From assembly GCF_009914315.1 (NCBI RefSeq), contig NZ_CP042596.1, forward strand, positions 1,116,001 through 1,180,000: DNA of 64,000 nt, given 5' to 3'. Position numbers and translations under genes: made by a program. Positions 1 through 7,440 of this stretch are shown here, piece after piece. Source of the DNA: Granulicella sp. WH15 (lineage in GTDB: Bacteria; Acidobacteriota; Terriglobia; Terriglobales; Acidobacteriaceae). Each line of letters opens with the position of its first letter. The stretch's first letter is position 1. The notes beneath the pieces are model-generated. The model saw nothing but the letters and a program-made list of their open reading frames with translations, did not search any database and was not told where the DNA came from.

Positions 1-2
1 AA

Positions 3-278
3 TCTTCGAAACGAGCGCCTTGGATTGCAGAGTTGAAAATATATTTGGCATATGTGTGGATTTTATACGGCAAGTTTGTCATTGCTGGGGAATGTGCAGA
101 AACTGCAGAGGAGTCGCTCCTCCAATTGGGATTAAATTGGGATAAACGGTTATCGTTCATTGAGTGGCTTTGGCTTAGCAGAGAGCTTATAGCTATGGCC
201 CGAGCTAAAAGGAAGCCAATCAATCCCCTAAAGAGAGCAAAACATGCACCAATAGATCTAATCAAAAGGTTGACCTAG
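3..278 (+). CDS. C-terminal end of an unrecognised protein (partial)
   Basis: The reading frame is open from the left window edge to a TAG at 276-278. The first possible internal start is TTG at 33, so the real gene may begin outside the window. The visible end is about 90 residues, mildly hydrophobic at first (LAYVWILYGKFVIAG) and strongly basic at the end (KRKPINPLKRAKH). No family was recognised. It precedes the convergent amidase gene by only 25 bases. It could be a real truncated gene or a chance frame. Confidence 0.3.
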   Translation, partial: SSKRAPWIAELKIYLAYVWILYGKFVIAGECAETAEESLLQLGLNWDKRLSFIEWLWLSRELIAMARAKRKPINPLKRAKHAPIDLIKRLT

Positions 279-303
279 GCATCTACTTGACATAGTGAGA
301 TCA

Positions 304-911
304 CTATTGTGAATGAGTGTCTCGCAATATATCTGCCATAGGAACTAGATCCCCGGGGCATTGCGTTCTTGGTTCTAGCTGAGAGTGGGCAAATACCCGT
401 TTACCGCTCCAATGATATTTCAGCTTTAGCTGATTGATTAAGATTGTCAACCGCGCTATCTGGGCTGGTGTTGGAGACTGGCCGCCTGTTTTTGATTCGT
501 GGTTACCCAAAAGACAAATTCCGATTAGATCGTTAGCGACGGCAGTATGTGCGCCGCGCATATGTTCAGGGCGCCCTGAAAGAACGTGACCGTCTTGGTC
601 GATCATGTAGTGATAGCCGATGCGATAGGTTTTAAACCAAAAAACGCCCCAAAGCCACGAAGTTTATGGATATAGGCTAGTTCAGCAAGCCCTTCATCGG
701 CTGGAAGTGCGGAGTGATGGATTACAACTCCTGCAGGACGGATTGTGTTGTGAAGCGAGATGACTACGTCTGCGGTAACGACACATAAAATGATCGCTAC
801 ACAAAACCGCGTAAACAAAAGGGAGAACCAACTGTCATGTATCAAATAGTAATGGTAGTTGAGCCTTCCAGAGAAGACACGGTTCAAAGGCGAAATTTTT
901 ACTTTACCCAT
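304..911 (-). pseudogene. N-acetylmuramoyl-L-alanine amidase (PGRP/Amidase_2), split by a -1 frame change
   Basis: Two frames together spell one zinc amidase of the peptidoglycan-recognition type, which cleaves the lactyl-Ala bond of peptidoglycan. The first frame starts at ATG 911, preceded by AGGA. It has a membrane segment (LLFTRFCVAIILCVV) and the motif VIHHSA with the first zinc His. It runs to about 630 and would otherwise stop at 603. The second frame supplies YRIGYHYMIDQDG, GAHT (second zinc His) and TQCPGDL (Cys ligand), ending at 304. All ligands are present once the frames are joined. The junction lies on a T_TTA_AAA heptamer, so this is either a single-base deletion in the A run or programmed -1 frameshifting. 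It is divergent from the secreted-protein operon to its right. Confidence 0.7.
630..636 (-). other. T_TTA_AAA slippery heptamer at the amidase frame switch
   Basis: Read on the minus strand in the upstream amidase frame, the codons are GGT TTA AAA CCT, giving the canonical X_XXY_YYZ heptamer T_TTA_AAA. Slipping back by one base makes the next codon ACC and continues TYRIGYHY, the conserved amidase core. A perfect 16-bp palindrome lies at 565-580, about 50 bases downstream. That is farther than usual for a stimulatory hairpin, and no nearer structure is convincing. Confidence 0.5.
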
Positions 912-1049
912 GATATTCCTAAATCGACGTTTAATCCTGTTGCTATCTATTTTTTCACTTTTCGTCAAAAGTAGATAAAAGCATTGAAATTTATCTCGGC
1001 GGGCTGTACTGTTGCACAATCAGTAGATCATTACCAATCGGAGCCTCAA

Positions 1050-1925
1050 ATGATCGAACGATCCCCCCTAGCAGGCCGGGCGCTCATTTCATTGCATAAC
1101 AGTGCGATAGCTATGACGACTGGACTTTTTGATTCCGTTCCATTGATCGAGGTGCCCCGTACAAGAGTCTGGTGCCTTTTCGTGGTGTACGCGAGTTTAC
1201 TTGGGACTATTCCCGCATTTTCGCAGAACCAGAGTCGGCCTCCTATACATGTACAACAATCTACGGGCGCCTATGCGTGGCAATCGAAACCGATTCGGAT
1301 CAAACCCAGCCCGGAAGACGACCAGTCAAGACACGTTTTGGCTTTGCGGGGAGCGTACTTCGATGCTGCTATAGGAAGTCCTGAGCCACTTGACATGTTA
1401 AAACCATCCCTTGTCGGAAGCTTCTCAGAGGGAAATGAAGAGACGGAAGAATTTCCGCAATCTTCAGTAGACATGATTGTAGACGCGACTTTCGTTTCCT
1501 ATATACCTTATCTCTCTCCCTCTAAGCGAAGCATTTATACGGATGTCTCAATGCAATGCCACTCAGCAATTCCGTTACATGGCACCCCTGGCATTAGCAA
1601 TGGGCAACATATCGACCTACTTATTCCAGGCGGCACGATAGTTCTCCCTGGAAAGGATATTGCGATCACGTACGATGTGAGTAAGGCAAAATTTGGTATA
1701 GAACCCGGTTCTCGGTATCTTCTCTTCCTACGTTATGTTCCAGGCGGCAATTTTTATACGCTGCGAAAAAGTTGGCTTATCAGCGAAGGCAGGCTCGTGG
1801 CTAACTCAATCCCCGACTCAAGGAACGTTGAACACAGCAGATCACTCCATAACAACATGACCATCGATGCTGCCATGGAGGAAATCCGTTCTAGAGTAGC
1901 CAGTTCAGCGGCGGATGTGAAGTAG
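1050..1925 (+). CDS. Unrecognised secreted or anchored protein, first gene of the island operon
   Basis: This is a 291-residue protein if it starts at ATG 1050, which has GGAG about 8 bases upstream. ATG 1113 is an alternative, and the longer frame from 984 overlaps the divergent amidase. An N-terminal hydrophobic stretch (VWCLFVVYASLLGTIPAFSQ) looks like a signal peptide or anchor. The rest is beta-rich, including GGTIVLPGKDIAITYDVSKA and RYLLFLRYVPGG, and suggests a beta-sandwich. No family was recognised. The next gene follows after 20 bases on the same strand, and this spacing continues through 9267, so it probably heads a seven-gene operon. Its role in the envelope is inferred from the neighbours only. 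Confidence 0.65.
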   Translation: MIERSPLAGRALISLHNSAIAMTTGLFDSVPLIEVPRTRVWCLFVVYASLLGTIPAFSQNQSRPPIHVQQSTGAYAWQSKPIRIKPSPEDDQSRHVLALRGAYFDAAIGSPEPLDMLKPSLVGSFSEGNEETEEFPQSSVDMIVDATFVSYIPYLSPSKRSIYTDVSMQCHSAIPLHGTPGISNGQHIDLLIPGGTIVLPGKDIAITYDVSKAKFGIEPGSRYLLFLRYVPGGNFYTLRKSWLISEGRLVANSIPDSRNVEHSRSLHNNMTIDAAMEEIRSRVASSAADVK

Positions 1926-1945
1926 CTCATCAGGGGGCTTGTCAG

Positions 1946-3175
1946 ATGCTACGTCTCACGCAAGGCATTTTTGCTTTGATACTAGCTTTAGGTTTCGTCA
2001 GCCAAACTTCGGCAGCTCAGGGGAATTGCCCACAAGACGTGCCCGATAATTCTAGTCTCAACGCTAGCAATAAACCCACTATGTGGCCAGCTGGTTCTAC
2101 AATCACTGCTTGGATTGATACAAATACTATTACAGTCGAAAGCCCATTATACATGGGCATTCGAGATGCAGCAGCAGCATGGAGCGCATATCTAAAGCAA
2201 TCTGGAGGATCTTTCGTTCTATTGGCCGGTACTGGTCAACCAGGTGATGGCGTGCTCCCTCAACCGTGGTTCACTTTCGATATTGGTCCCGTGCCAACAG
2301 GGAAGCAGGGATCAACTCATTTCGTGTCACAGACAAGTGATGGTAGTACGGTCTACGCCGAAACCGTTTTTGATCCGTCCTACCAAACTGCCAACAATAA
2401 CGGGACACTTCAGGAATCACAGGCAGCAGGGCTTGCATCTCACGAGATAGCGCAAACATTCGGCCTAGGAGACTGTACCGCTGCCGATTGCACAACCTCG
2501 TCTAGTGAGGATAATGGAAATACCGTAATCGGTCCTTCGCCATGCGATGTGCAACGCATCCAGCAGATCAGACAAGCGATGCCGGGCATCTATGCTGGAG
2601 GGGGGGCAGGCACAGGTGGAGGTCAAGGGGACGGTGCGACTGGATGCCCTGGAGCTCCTCCGAACGACACTTGTGTTTGCAATGCCGCTGGCTCTTATAC
2701 GTGTAGCTGCGACGGATCACCTCAGGTCTGTGATGATGGTTATGGTGCTGTTTGTTATCAGGGTTCATTCTTATGCGGTACTGTAACTACCAGTCAATGT
2801 AGTTCATCCCCGTGCGAGGGGGCCGTTTGCGTAGCGGGGCAGTGGGACGAAAGCGGCTGTAGCTTGCCGGGAGGTGGTTGTAGCGACAATTGTGATCCTG
2901 AGTGCTCGAACTACGACCCGACATCGTGCAGTGGTGATGGTGATGGTGATGGCGATGGTGATGGCGATGGCGATGGCGATGGTGATGGAGGGTGTGAGCA
3001 ATTCGAAGATTGCGATGAGATAGCCATACCTGCCCTGCAGGCGAGTTTGGAGACGTGGTTGCCGTCTGGGATAGGGCTCGCATGCATTCTTCCATTCGTC
3101 TTAGATATAAGAAGAAGGCACCCAACAAATGATGAGTTGCCAAAGCTAGGTGAGGATGACAACAATGACATCTAA
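1946..3175 (+). CDS. Secreted Cys-rich protein with degenerate metzincin-like motif, Gly-Asp repeat and C-terminal anchor
   Basis: The 409-residue protein starts with a clear signal peptide (LTQGIFALILALGFVSQTSA). The first ~200 residues resemble a matrixin-like zinc-protease fold: an N-terminal WPAGSTITAWID strand, then SHEIAQTFGLGDC where a metzincin has HExxHxxGxxH/D. The second His is replaced by Gln, so catalysis is doubtful. Residues ~230-325 are packed with Cys and resemble small disulfide modules. Nine Gly-Asp dipeptides follow, then a hydrophobic stretch (GIGLACILPFVLD) and RRR, which could be a C-terminal membrane anchor. The next gene overlaps its end and encodes a DsbA-like protein, a plausible partner for forming its many disulfides. 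Confidence 0.7.
   Translation: MLRLTQGIFALILALGFVSQTSAAQGNCPQDVPDNSSLNASNKPTMWPAGSTITAWIDTNTITVESPLYMGIRDAAAAWSAYLKQSGGSFVLLAGTGQPGDGVLPQPWFTFDIGPVPTGKQGSTHFVSQTSDGSTVYAETVFDPSYQTANNNGTLQESQAAGLASHEIAQTFGLGDCTAADCTTSSSEDNGNTVIGPSPCDVQRIQQIRQAMPGIYAGGGAGTGGGQGDGATGCPGAPPNDTCVCNAAGSYTCSCDGSPQVCDDGYGAVCYQGSFLCGTVTTSQCSSSPCEGAVCVAGQWDESGCSLPGGGCSDNCDPECSNYDPTSCSGDGDGDGDGDGDGDGDGDGGCEQFEDCDEIAIPALQASLETWLPSGIGLACILPFVLDIRRRHPTNDELPKLGEDDNNDI
2933..2986 (+). repeat. Nine tandem 6-bp units (GGYGAT) coding for Gly-Asp
   Basis: Nine consecutive hexamers of GGTGAT or GGCGAT lie in frame in the Cys-rich secreted protein and code for (Gly-Asp)x9. The unit is a multiple of three, so changes in copy number would alter linker length without breaking the frame. 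Asp-rich repeats of this kind often act as acidic spacers or Ca2+ binders; that function is inference here. Confidence 0.85.
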
Positions 3176-4121
3176 CTTCAGCTTTGCTTTTCGCCGACCA
3201 ATACTGCTTTGTGTGCCGCTTCTAATTGCTATTGGTACCTATTTGCAGTTGCATTGGTTACATATTGGTGCTTGCTCAGAGATATCACGCGAAGATGAGA
3301 GCTACATACGAAAGTATGTGGGATCTGAGTTTGGTCTGAGACTAAATCAGCTCCAGATTCAAATTGGAAAAACTCTGCCTGGCTCGTGTATGCGGCAAAT
3401 AGTTTTTTCGTCACCAGCTTGGACGGCAGAACGACATTTTATTCTCTCCGAAAATAAGCGTTACCTGTTTTCACGGGTAAGTGATCTAAGCCAACCGGCC
3501 AAATCTCGAGTTGCACCTTCTCCCCAACCGATGTCTGTTGTGCCAATGCAGGAGCTACTTAACGGTAATCCACCTTCAGTTGGACCCCTCGACGCACCAA
3601 TTACGCTAATCGAGTTCTCTGATTTTCAGTGCCCGTTTTGCGAACGTTTTGCCCAAACCGTTAGAAAAACTCTGGCAACTAGTTCCAGATACAAAGTTCG
3701 TTTAGTTTTCCGGGAATTTCCACTTCCAATTCATAATCAGGCTAGGCTTGATTCAGCGCTTGCCCTTTGTGTCCATCGACAGAATAATCAAGAATTTTGG
3801 GCTTTACACGACTATTTCTTTGATATTGCCCTTACAGGACAGAGTCACCCGACAGTCTCAGACGCTGAGAACTTCCTAGCAAAACGACATAAGGTGGATC
3901 TAGTACGTGTCAAAACTTGTGTTGATACCCATCAAAGCGATGCGGAAATTGATGCTGATATCAGGTTGGCAAATTCTCTAAATATTACGGGAACTCCTAC
4001 CTTTTTCATTAATAGTACAAGGAATGTAGGAGCAATAAAGCAGCCTCAGCTCGAAATACTCTTGGAGGATGCAATTAGTAAAACCAGATCAGATAATGCG
4101 GTACTGAAACCGCCCACATAA
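3165..4121 (+). CDS. Membrane-anchored DsbA-like thiol-disulfide oxidoreductase
   Basis: A thioredoxin-fold protein of the DsbA/Thioredoxin_4 type, about 318 residues from ATG 3165; ATG 3156 and GTG 3150 are alternatives, and GAGG lies just upstream. An N-terminal membrane segment (PILLCVPLLIAIGTYLQL) anchors it in the periplasm. Residues ~35-110 form an extra N-terminal domain. The catalytic domain begins at ITLIEFSDFQCPFC with a CPFC active site and ends with the cis-Pro loop GTPTFFIN. It overlaps the end of the Cys-rich protein gene and lies 17 bases from the Sel1 gene. Oxidative folding of the neighbouring secreted protein is a reasonable inference. Confidence 0.85.
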   Translation: MTSNFSFAFRRPILLCVPLLIAIGTYLQLHWLHIGACSEISREDESYIRKYVGSEFGLRLNQLQIQIGKTLPGSCMRQIVFSSPAWTAERHFILSENKRYLFSRVSDLSQPAKSRVAPSPQPMSVVPMQELLNGNPPSVGPLDAPITLIEFSDFQCPFCERFAQTVRKTLATSSRYKVRLVFREFPLPIHNQARLDSALALCVHRQNNQEFWALHDYFFDIALTGQSHPTVSDAENFLAKRHKVDLVRVKTCVDTHQSDAEIDADIRLANSLNITGTPTFFINSTRNVGAIKQPQLEILLEDAISKTRSDNAVLKPPT

Positions 4122-4138
4122 GATTATTAAGGAGGCTT

Positions 4139-5161
4139 ATGTCGATAACTATTAAAAAAACGAAAATCGCTGCTCTTTATGCACTTTCAGTATTCACTTT
4201 ATTCCCTTGCAACTGCGCGTATGGTCAGTCAGGCATCTTAAAGGGGACGCTTTACGCAGAAACTGCTGCAGCAGAATCGGGTCAAGTCGATGCTCAAATT
4301 AGGCTTGCAACGTTCTACGCCTCGGGTGCTCATGGATCTATCAATTACGATAAAGCCTTCCACTGGCTTTCCATTGCCAGTGAACAGGGTTCAATCAGGG
4401 CCACATCATTATTGGCAAATGCAATGCTTTATGGGCACGGCACTAAAAAAAATGTCACCGGGGCCATTTGGCTACTGAGGCGCACTGCATCTCTAGGAGA
4501 TCCAGACGCAATCACGTTTTTGGGGAGAGCATACGAGTCAGGAAGTGGAGTCAAAAAGGATTACGGTCAAGCAATAGGTTTGTATGAAGCAGCTATCTCC
4601 AAGCAATCTGGTTATGCAGCTGCCCTTCTGGGCGCCATGTACTACAGAGGAGATGGTGTAGAACGAGATGTAAATAAAGCCATTTCGCTTTACGAAACTT
4701 CTGCGGAACGAGGTGACAGTTGGGGGCAGCTTCGGTTAGCAGACCTAGTAGGAATCGGTTTAGTTGCTCCTCAAGACCAAGTGAAAGCCACCCAACTCTA
4801 CAAAGCCTCAGCAGAACAAGGAAACAAAGTTGCTCAATTCAGATTGGGTTCTTTGTACGCGAATGGCGTGCTAGCAACTGACGATCCCAAAATATCGACA
4901 ATTTATTATCACCGCTCGGCGCTTCAGTTCTATGCCCCGGCAGAAGCGGCTTTTGCGCGAGCTCTCTGGAATGGTACAGGCATCACAGCCGATCATGTTC
5001 GGGCCTACGTGTGGATGTACCTCGCTAAAGAAGGTCATAATCCGACTGCAGGAGCACAAATGGTCGATTGGGCAAAATTATTGGACAGCGAAGAGCTAGA
5101 CAGAGTCAATAAGTTTATAGAAAACAAAAAGATGTTTTTCTCCGCTTATAGAGGTTTATGA
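4139..5161 (+). CDS. Periplasmic Sel1-repeat protein
   Basis: The 340-residue protein has a signal peptide (IAALYALSVFTLFPCNCAYG) followed by about seven Sel1-like repeats, e.g. AQIRLATFYASGAHG, AITFLGRAYESGSG and AQFRLGSLYANGV. Sel1 repeats form alpha-helical solenoids that act as protein-binding scaffolds. A strong ribosome site (AAGGAGG) sits 6 bases before ATG 4139. It is placed mid-operon between the DsbA-like and O-antigen-ligase-like genes. A scaffold role in an envelope complex is inferred; no specific partner can be named. Confidence 0.85.
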   Translation: MSITIKKTKIAALYALSVFTLFPCNCAYGQSGILKGTLYAETAAAESGQVDAQIRLATFYASGAHGSINYDKAFHWLSIASEQGSIRATSLLANAMLYGHGTKKNVTGAIWLLRRTASLGDPDAITFLGRAYESGSGVKKDYGQAIGLYEAAISKQSGYAAALLGAMYYRGDGVERDVNKAISLYETSAERGDSWGQLRLADLVGIGLVAPQDQVKATQLYKASAEQGNKVAQFRLGSLYANGVLATDDPKISTIYYHRSALQFYAPAEAAFARALWNGTGITADHVRAYVWMYLAKEGHNPTAGAQMVDWAKLLDSEELDRVNKFIENKKMFFSAYRGL

Positions 5162-5237
5162 CATTAGCATAAAGACCTTAGAGGGACGAGATCTATGGCA
5201 CAAGCTGATCGCACCGATAGCGATAATCTCAGCATTA

Positions 5238-6395
5238 TTGCTTCATTCGATTTCGGTACTGACGCTTGATGTGCTCTGCATTCTCGCGGCGATATCTCTC
5301 GTTAGCTCTAAAAGGCTGGTGTTGAATAGCATCGACATTAGTGTATTGCTTGCCTTCATCAGCACGGTTCTCGCCACCTACCATACGTTGTCGATGTCGT
5401 TATCATTGATCGCGTTGTGTCTTATGGCTGAATTAGCCTTTGCCTTCGCAATCGTTCGATCATATCCCGGTTTCGATGATGGAGTAGTTCTGTTCGCAGC
5501 AGTCTGTACTCTAGGAGTGGCGCTTGACATCCAGCACATTTATCAATATTGTTCAGCCATCGGCGTGTTACGCCAGCTCGGGCAGTCTGATTTCTCCCAA
5601 TTCCGTCGAGTGCTAGGGGTAATCTCGGACGGTGCTTATAGCGGAAATGAGCCGCTTCAATATCTTCTTTTTTGGGGTATGGGCGGTATTGTCGCGGTAC
5701 AGTACTGGAAAAAGTCCGTTATAACCTCATGGGCGGGAGTGCTTTGTAATCTGAGTTCATGGATATGTTTATTACTCAGCTTCAGCAGACTCGTCTATCT
5801 GGCGGTGATTACATCGCTTATTGTCTACTGGATCCTACAACGTCCAACCGTGAAGGCGATACTTATCAATATCGGTTGCTTGGCGACACTCAGCATAGTT
5901 ACAATGACGGGGCTTGGTATCGGGTCTTCTATTGCCCATACAGTTTTGTTTACTCATACCGAGAGCCAACAGCGAAGCCTATCAGGGCGCTGGATGATTT
6001 GGCGGGATACCGTCCATCTTATATTGGAGAAGTGGCCGCTCGGCGGGGGCAGCGGTACCTTGCCCGTTCAGTTGTGCCGTGAAGAGCGCGGCATTGCTGT
6101 CATCTGCGCTCCACAAGCTTTTAATTGGTATCTCCAAGTATTATCAGAACAGGGTTCAATTGGTTTCATCCTCTGGCTTCCATTTTTCTTCTGTCCGCTG
6201 TGGTGGCCGAGGCCCAAGGTGGCGCGCACTGAGTGTTTGGTCGATGGAACGAGAGCACTGATTATTGCAAGCGCGACAGGGGTTCTGATATTTCTTCAAG
6301 GTCAATCCGCGGTTCTGGTGAGGCCCGAACTATGTGCTTGCGAGGGCGTTTGGCTGGCACTCATAGCGATATCTCGACGTGAAGTGATATGTTGA
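5238..6395 (+). CDS. O-antigen ligase / Wzy_C-family polytopic membrane protein
   Basis: A polytopic inner-membrane protein of the O-antigen ligase, polymerase or PglL-like oligosaccharyltransferase type, which transfer lipid-linked glycans. Conserved-looking motifs are WRDTVHLILEKWPLGGGSG and NWYLQVLSEQGSIGFILW. The start is unclear. TTG 5238 is the first usual start codon in frame, but the frame is open upstream and reads LWHKLIAPIAIISALLLH, clearly membrane-like. The best ribosome site (GAGGGA) precedes ATG 5195, which lies in another frame and stops at 5269. A +1 indel near 5197, or initiation at CTG 5205, would reconcile this. It overlaps the next gene by 7 bases. Confidence 0.8.
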   Translation: MLHSISVLTLDVLCILAAISLVSSKRLVLNSIDISVLLAFISTVLATYHTLSMSLSLIALCLMAELAFAFAIVRSYPGFDDGVVLFAAVCTLGVALDIQHIYQYCSAIGVLRQLGQSDFSQFRRVLGVISDGAYSGNEPLQYLLFWGMGGIVAVQYWKKSVITSWAGVLCNLSSWICLLLSFSRLVYLAVITSLIVYWILQRPTVKAILINIGCLATLSIVTMTGLGIGSSIAHTVLFTHTESQQRSLSGRWMIWRDTVHLILEKWPLGGGSGTLPVQLCREERGIAVICAPQAFNWYLQVLSEQGSIGFILWLPFFFCPLWWPRPKVARTECLVDGTRALIIASATGVLIFLQGQSAVLVRPELCACEGVWLALIAISRREVIC

Positions 6396-7432
6396 CGCTT
6401 CGGTACTGCTATCTCGCATCGTGGATGTTATGCTCCATCCTGAGTTTGGTGGGGGTATCAATTTTAAGTTTTCATCTTGCTGATGAGATTAGGGTTACAC
6501 ATCGACTGGTGGAGGACCCTAATGCTGTGATGGACTCAATTGAAAGCGAGAATTGGTGGCGAAATGATCTGTCGGAGCTCCAAAACGATACTGCTGTTGC
6601 AGTATTCACGTCGAGATCGGGCATCGTCGAAGAAGTAAATACACCTCCGGCTGTGGCAATAGATTCGAATTTGGCACGAACGGTAGATCAGATTTGCCAG
6701 ACGGCTATAACGACTGATAGCTACAACGATGCAGCTTGGAGAAACCACGCTTGGCTTTTATGGAAGCTAGGAGATCACACCGAGGCCGTTAAAGCTCTAG
6801 CAACAGCACTCAAACTATCGCCGGACGATCCATTCTACATCGCTACCCATCTCGTCTTTGCGGTAGAAGTAGGAAATCAGGGTGAAATTAGACAAGATGT
6901 AACAAGCCTCGTGTCTTTACAGCCAGCAGCTGTACAAGGGCGTATCTTTCATTTTGCCAACACGCAATATCCTGAGGCCGTAGAGGCCGGCATCAAGGAC
7001 GCGCGTCTTGAACTACGGAAAGAGCTATGGAACCCGTCGGCCGAATCACGATTGGCTCGATTAGAGTTTTTGCTTGGTCACGATGGCGATGCGTATGTAT
7101 TGGCAATGGATGTGCTACAACGCACTCCATCTATGAGCGGCCCGTGGAGAACGTTAGGAAAATTGGCAGCTCAACGGGGTAGGATGAATGAAGCGATACA
7201 AGACGAGATGATGGCATCAGTGTTAGACGGAAAATTACACCATTCAAGTTCGGCAACCATCTGGGATGGTCAAATTCAAACGTTCAACCCTGCTAAAGTC
7301 CGGTTTGTAGGTTCTAGTCAAACGTGGTCGCAACACGCCCAACGTATCCTTATCCTAAATCGGCGGCAGCCGATCCTAAAAAATGATCTGCTACCAAGGA
7401 ATTTCATTTCGGACGTCATTCCACCACAATAG
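6389..7432 (+). CDS. Membrane-anchored TPR protein
   Basis: A 347-residue protein with one N-terminal membrane segment (ASWMLCSILSLVGVSILSF) followed by TPR-like helices, most clearly AWRNHAWLLWKLGDHTEAVK and LATALKLSPDDP. It begins inside the last codons of the O-antigen-ligase-like gene, so the two are probably translationally coupled. Glycan ligases and polymerases with a Wzy_C domain are often accompanied by or fused to TPR domains, which supports a shared complex. No catalytic domain is visible. The C-terminal third, after about residue 270, matches nothing recognised. Confidence 0.75.
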   Translation: MLTLRYCYLASWMLCSILSLVGVSILSFHLADEIRVTHRLVEDPNAVMDSIESENWWRNDLSELQNDTAVAVFTSRSGIVEEVNTPPAVAIDSNLARTVDQICQTAITTDSYNDAAWRNHAWLLWKLGDHTEAVKALATALKLSPDDPFYIATHLVFAVEVGNQGEIRQDVTSLVSLQPAAVQGRIFHFANTQYPEAVEAGIKDARLELRKELWNPSAESRLARLEFLLGHDGDAYVLAMDVLQRTPSMSGPWRTLGKLAAQRGRMNEAIQDEMMASVLDGKLHHSSSATIWDGQIQTFNPAKVRFVGSSQTWSQHAQRILILNRRQPILKNDLLPRNFISDVIPPQ

Positions 7433-7440
7433 TGGGATAA

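Noticed and set aside
565..580. Perfect 16-bp palindrome as frameshift-stimulating hairpin
   Set aside because: It is about 50 bases downstream of the heptamer, too far for the usual 5-9-base spacing; more likely incidental.
2787..3143. Minus-strand frame with a long His-rich run
   Set aside because: The His run is the antisense reading of the Gly-Asp hexamer repeat; no independent coding evidence.
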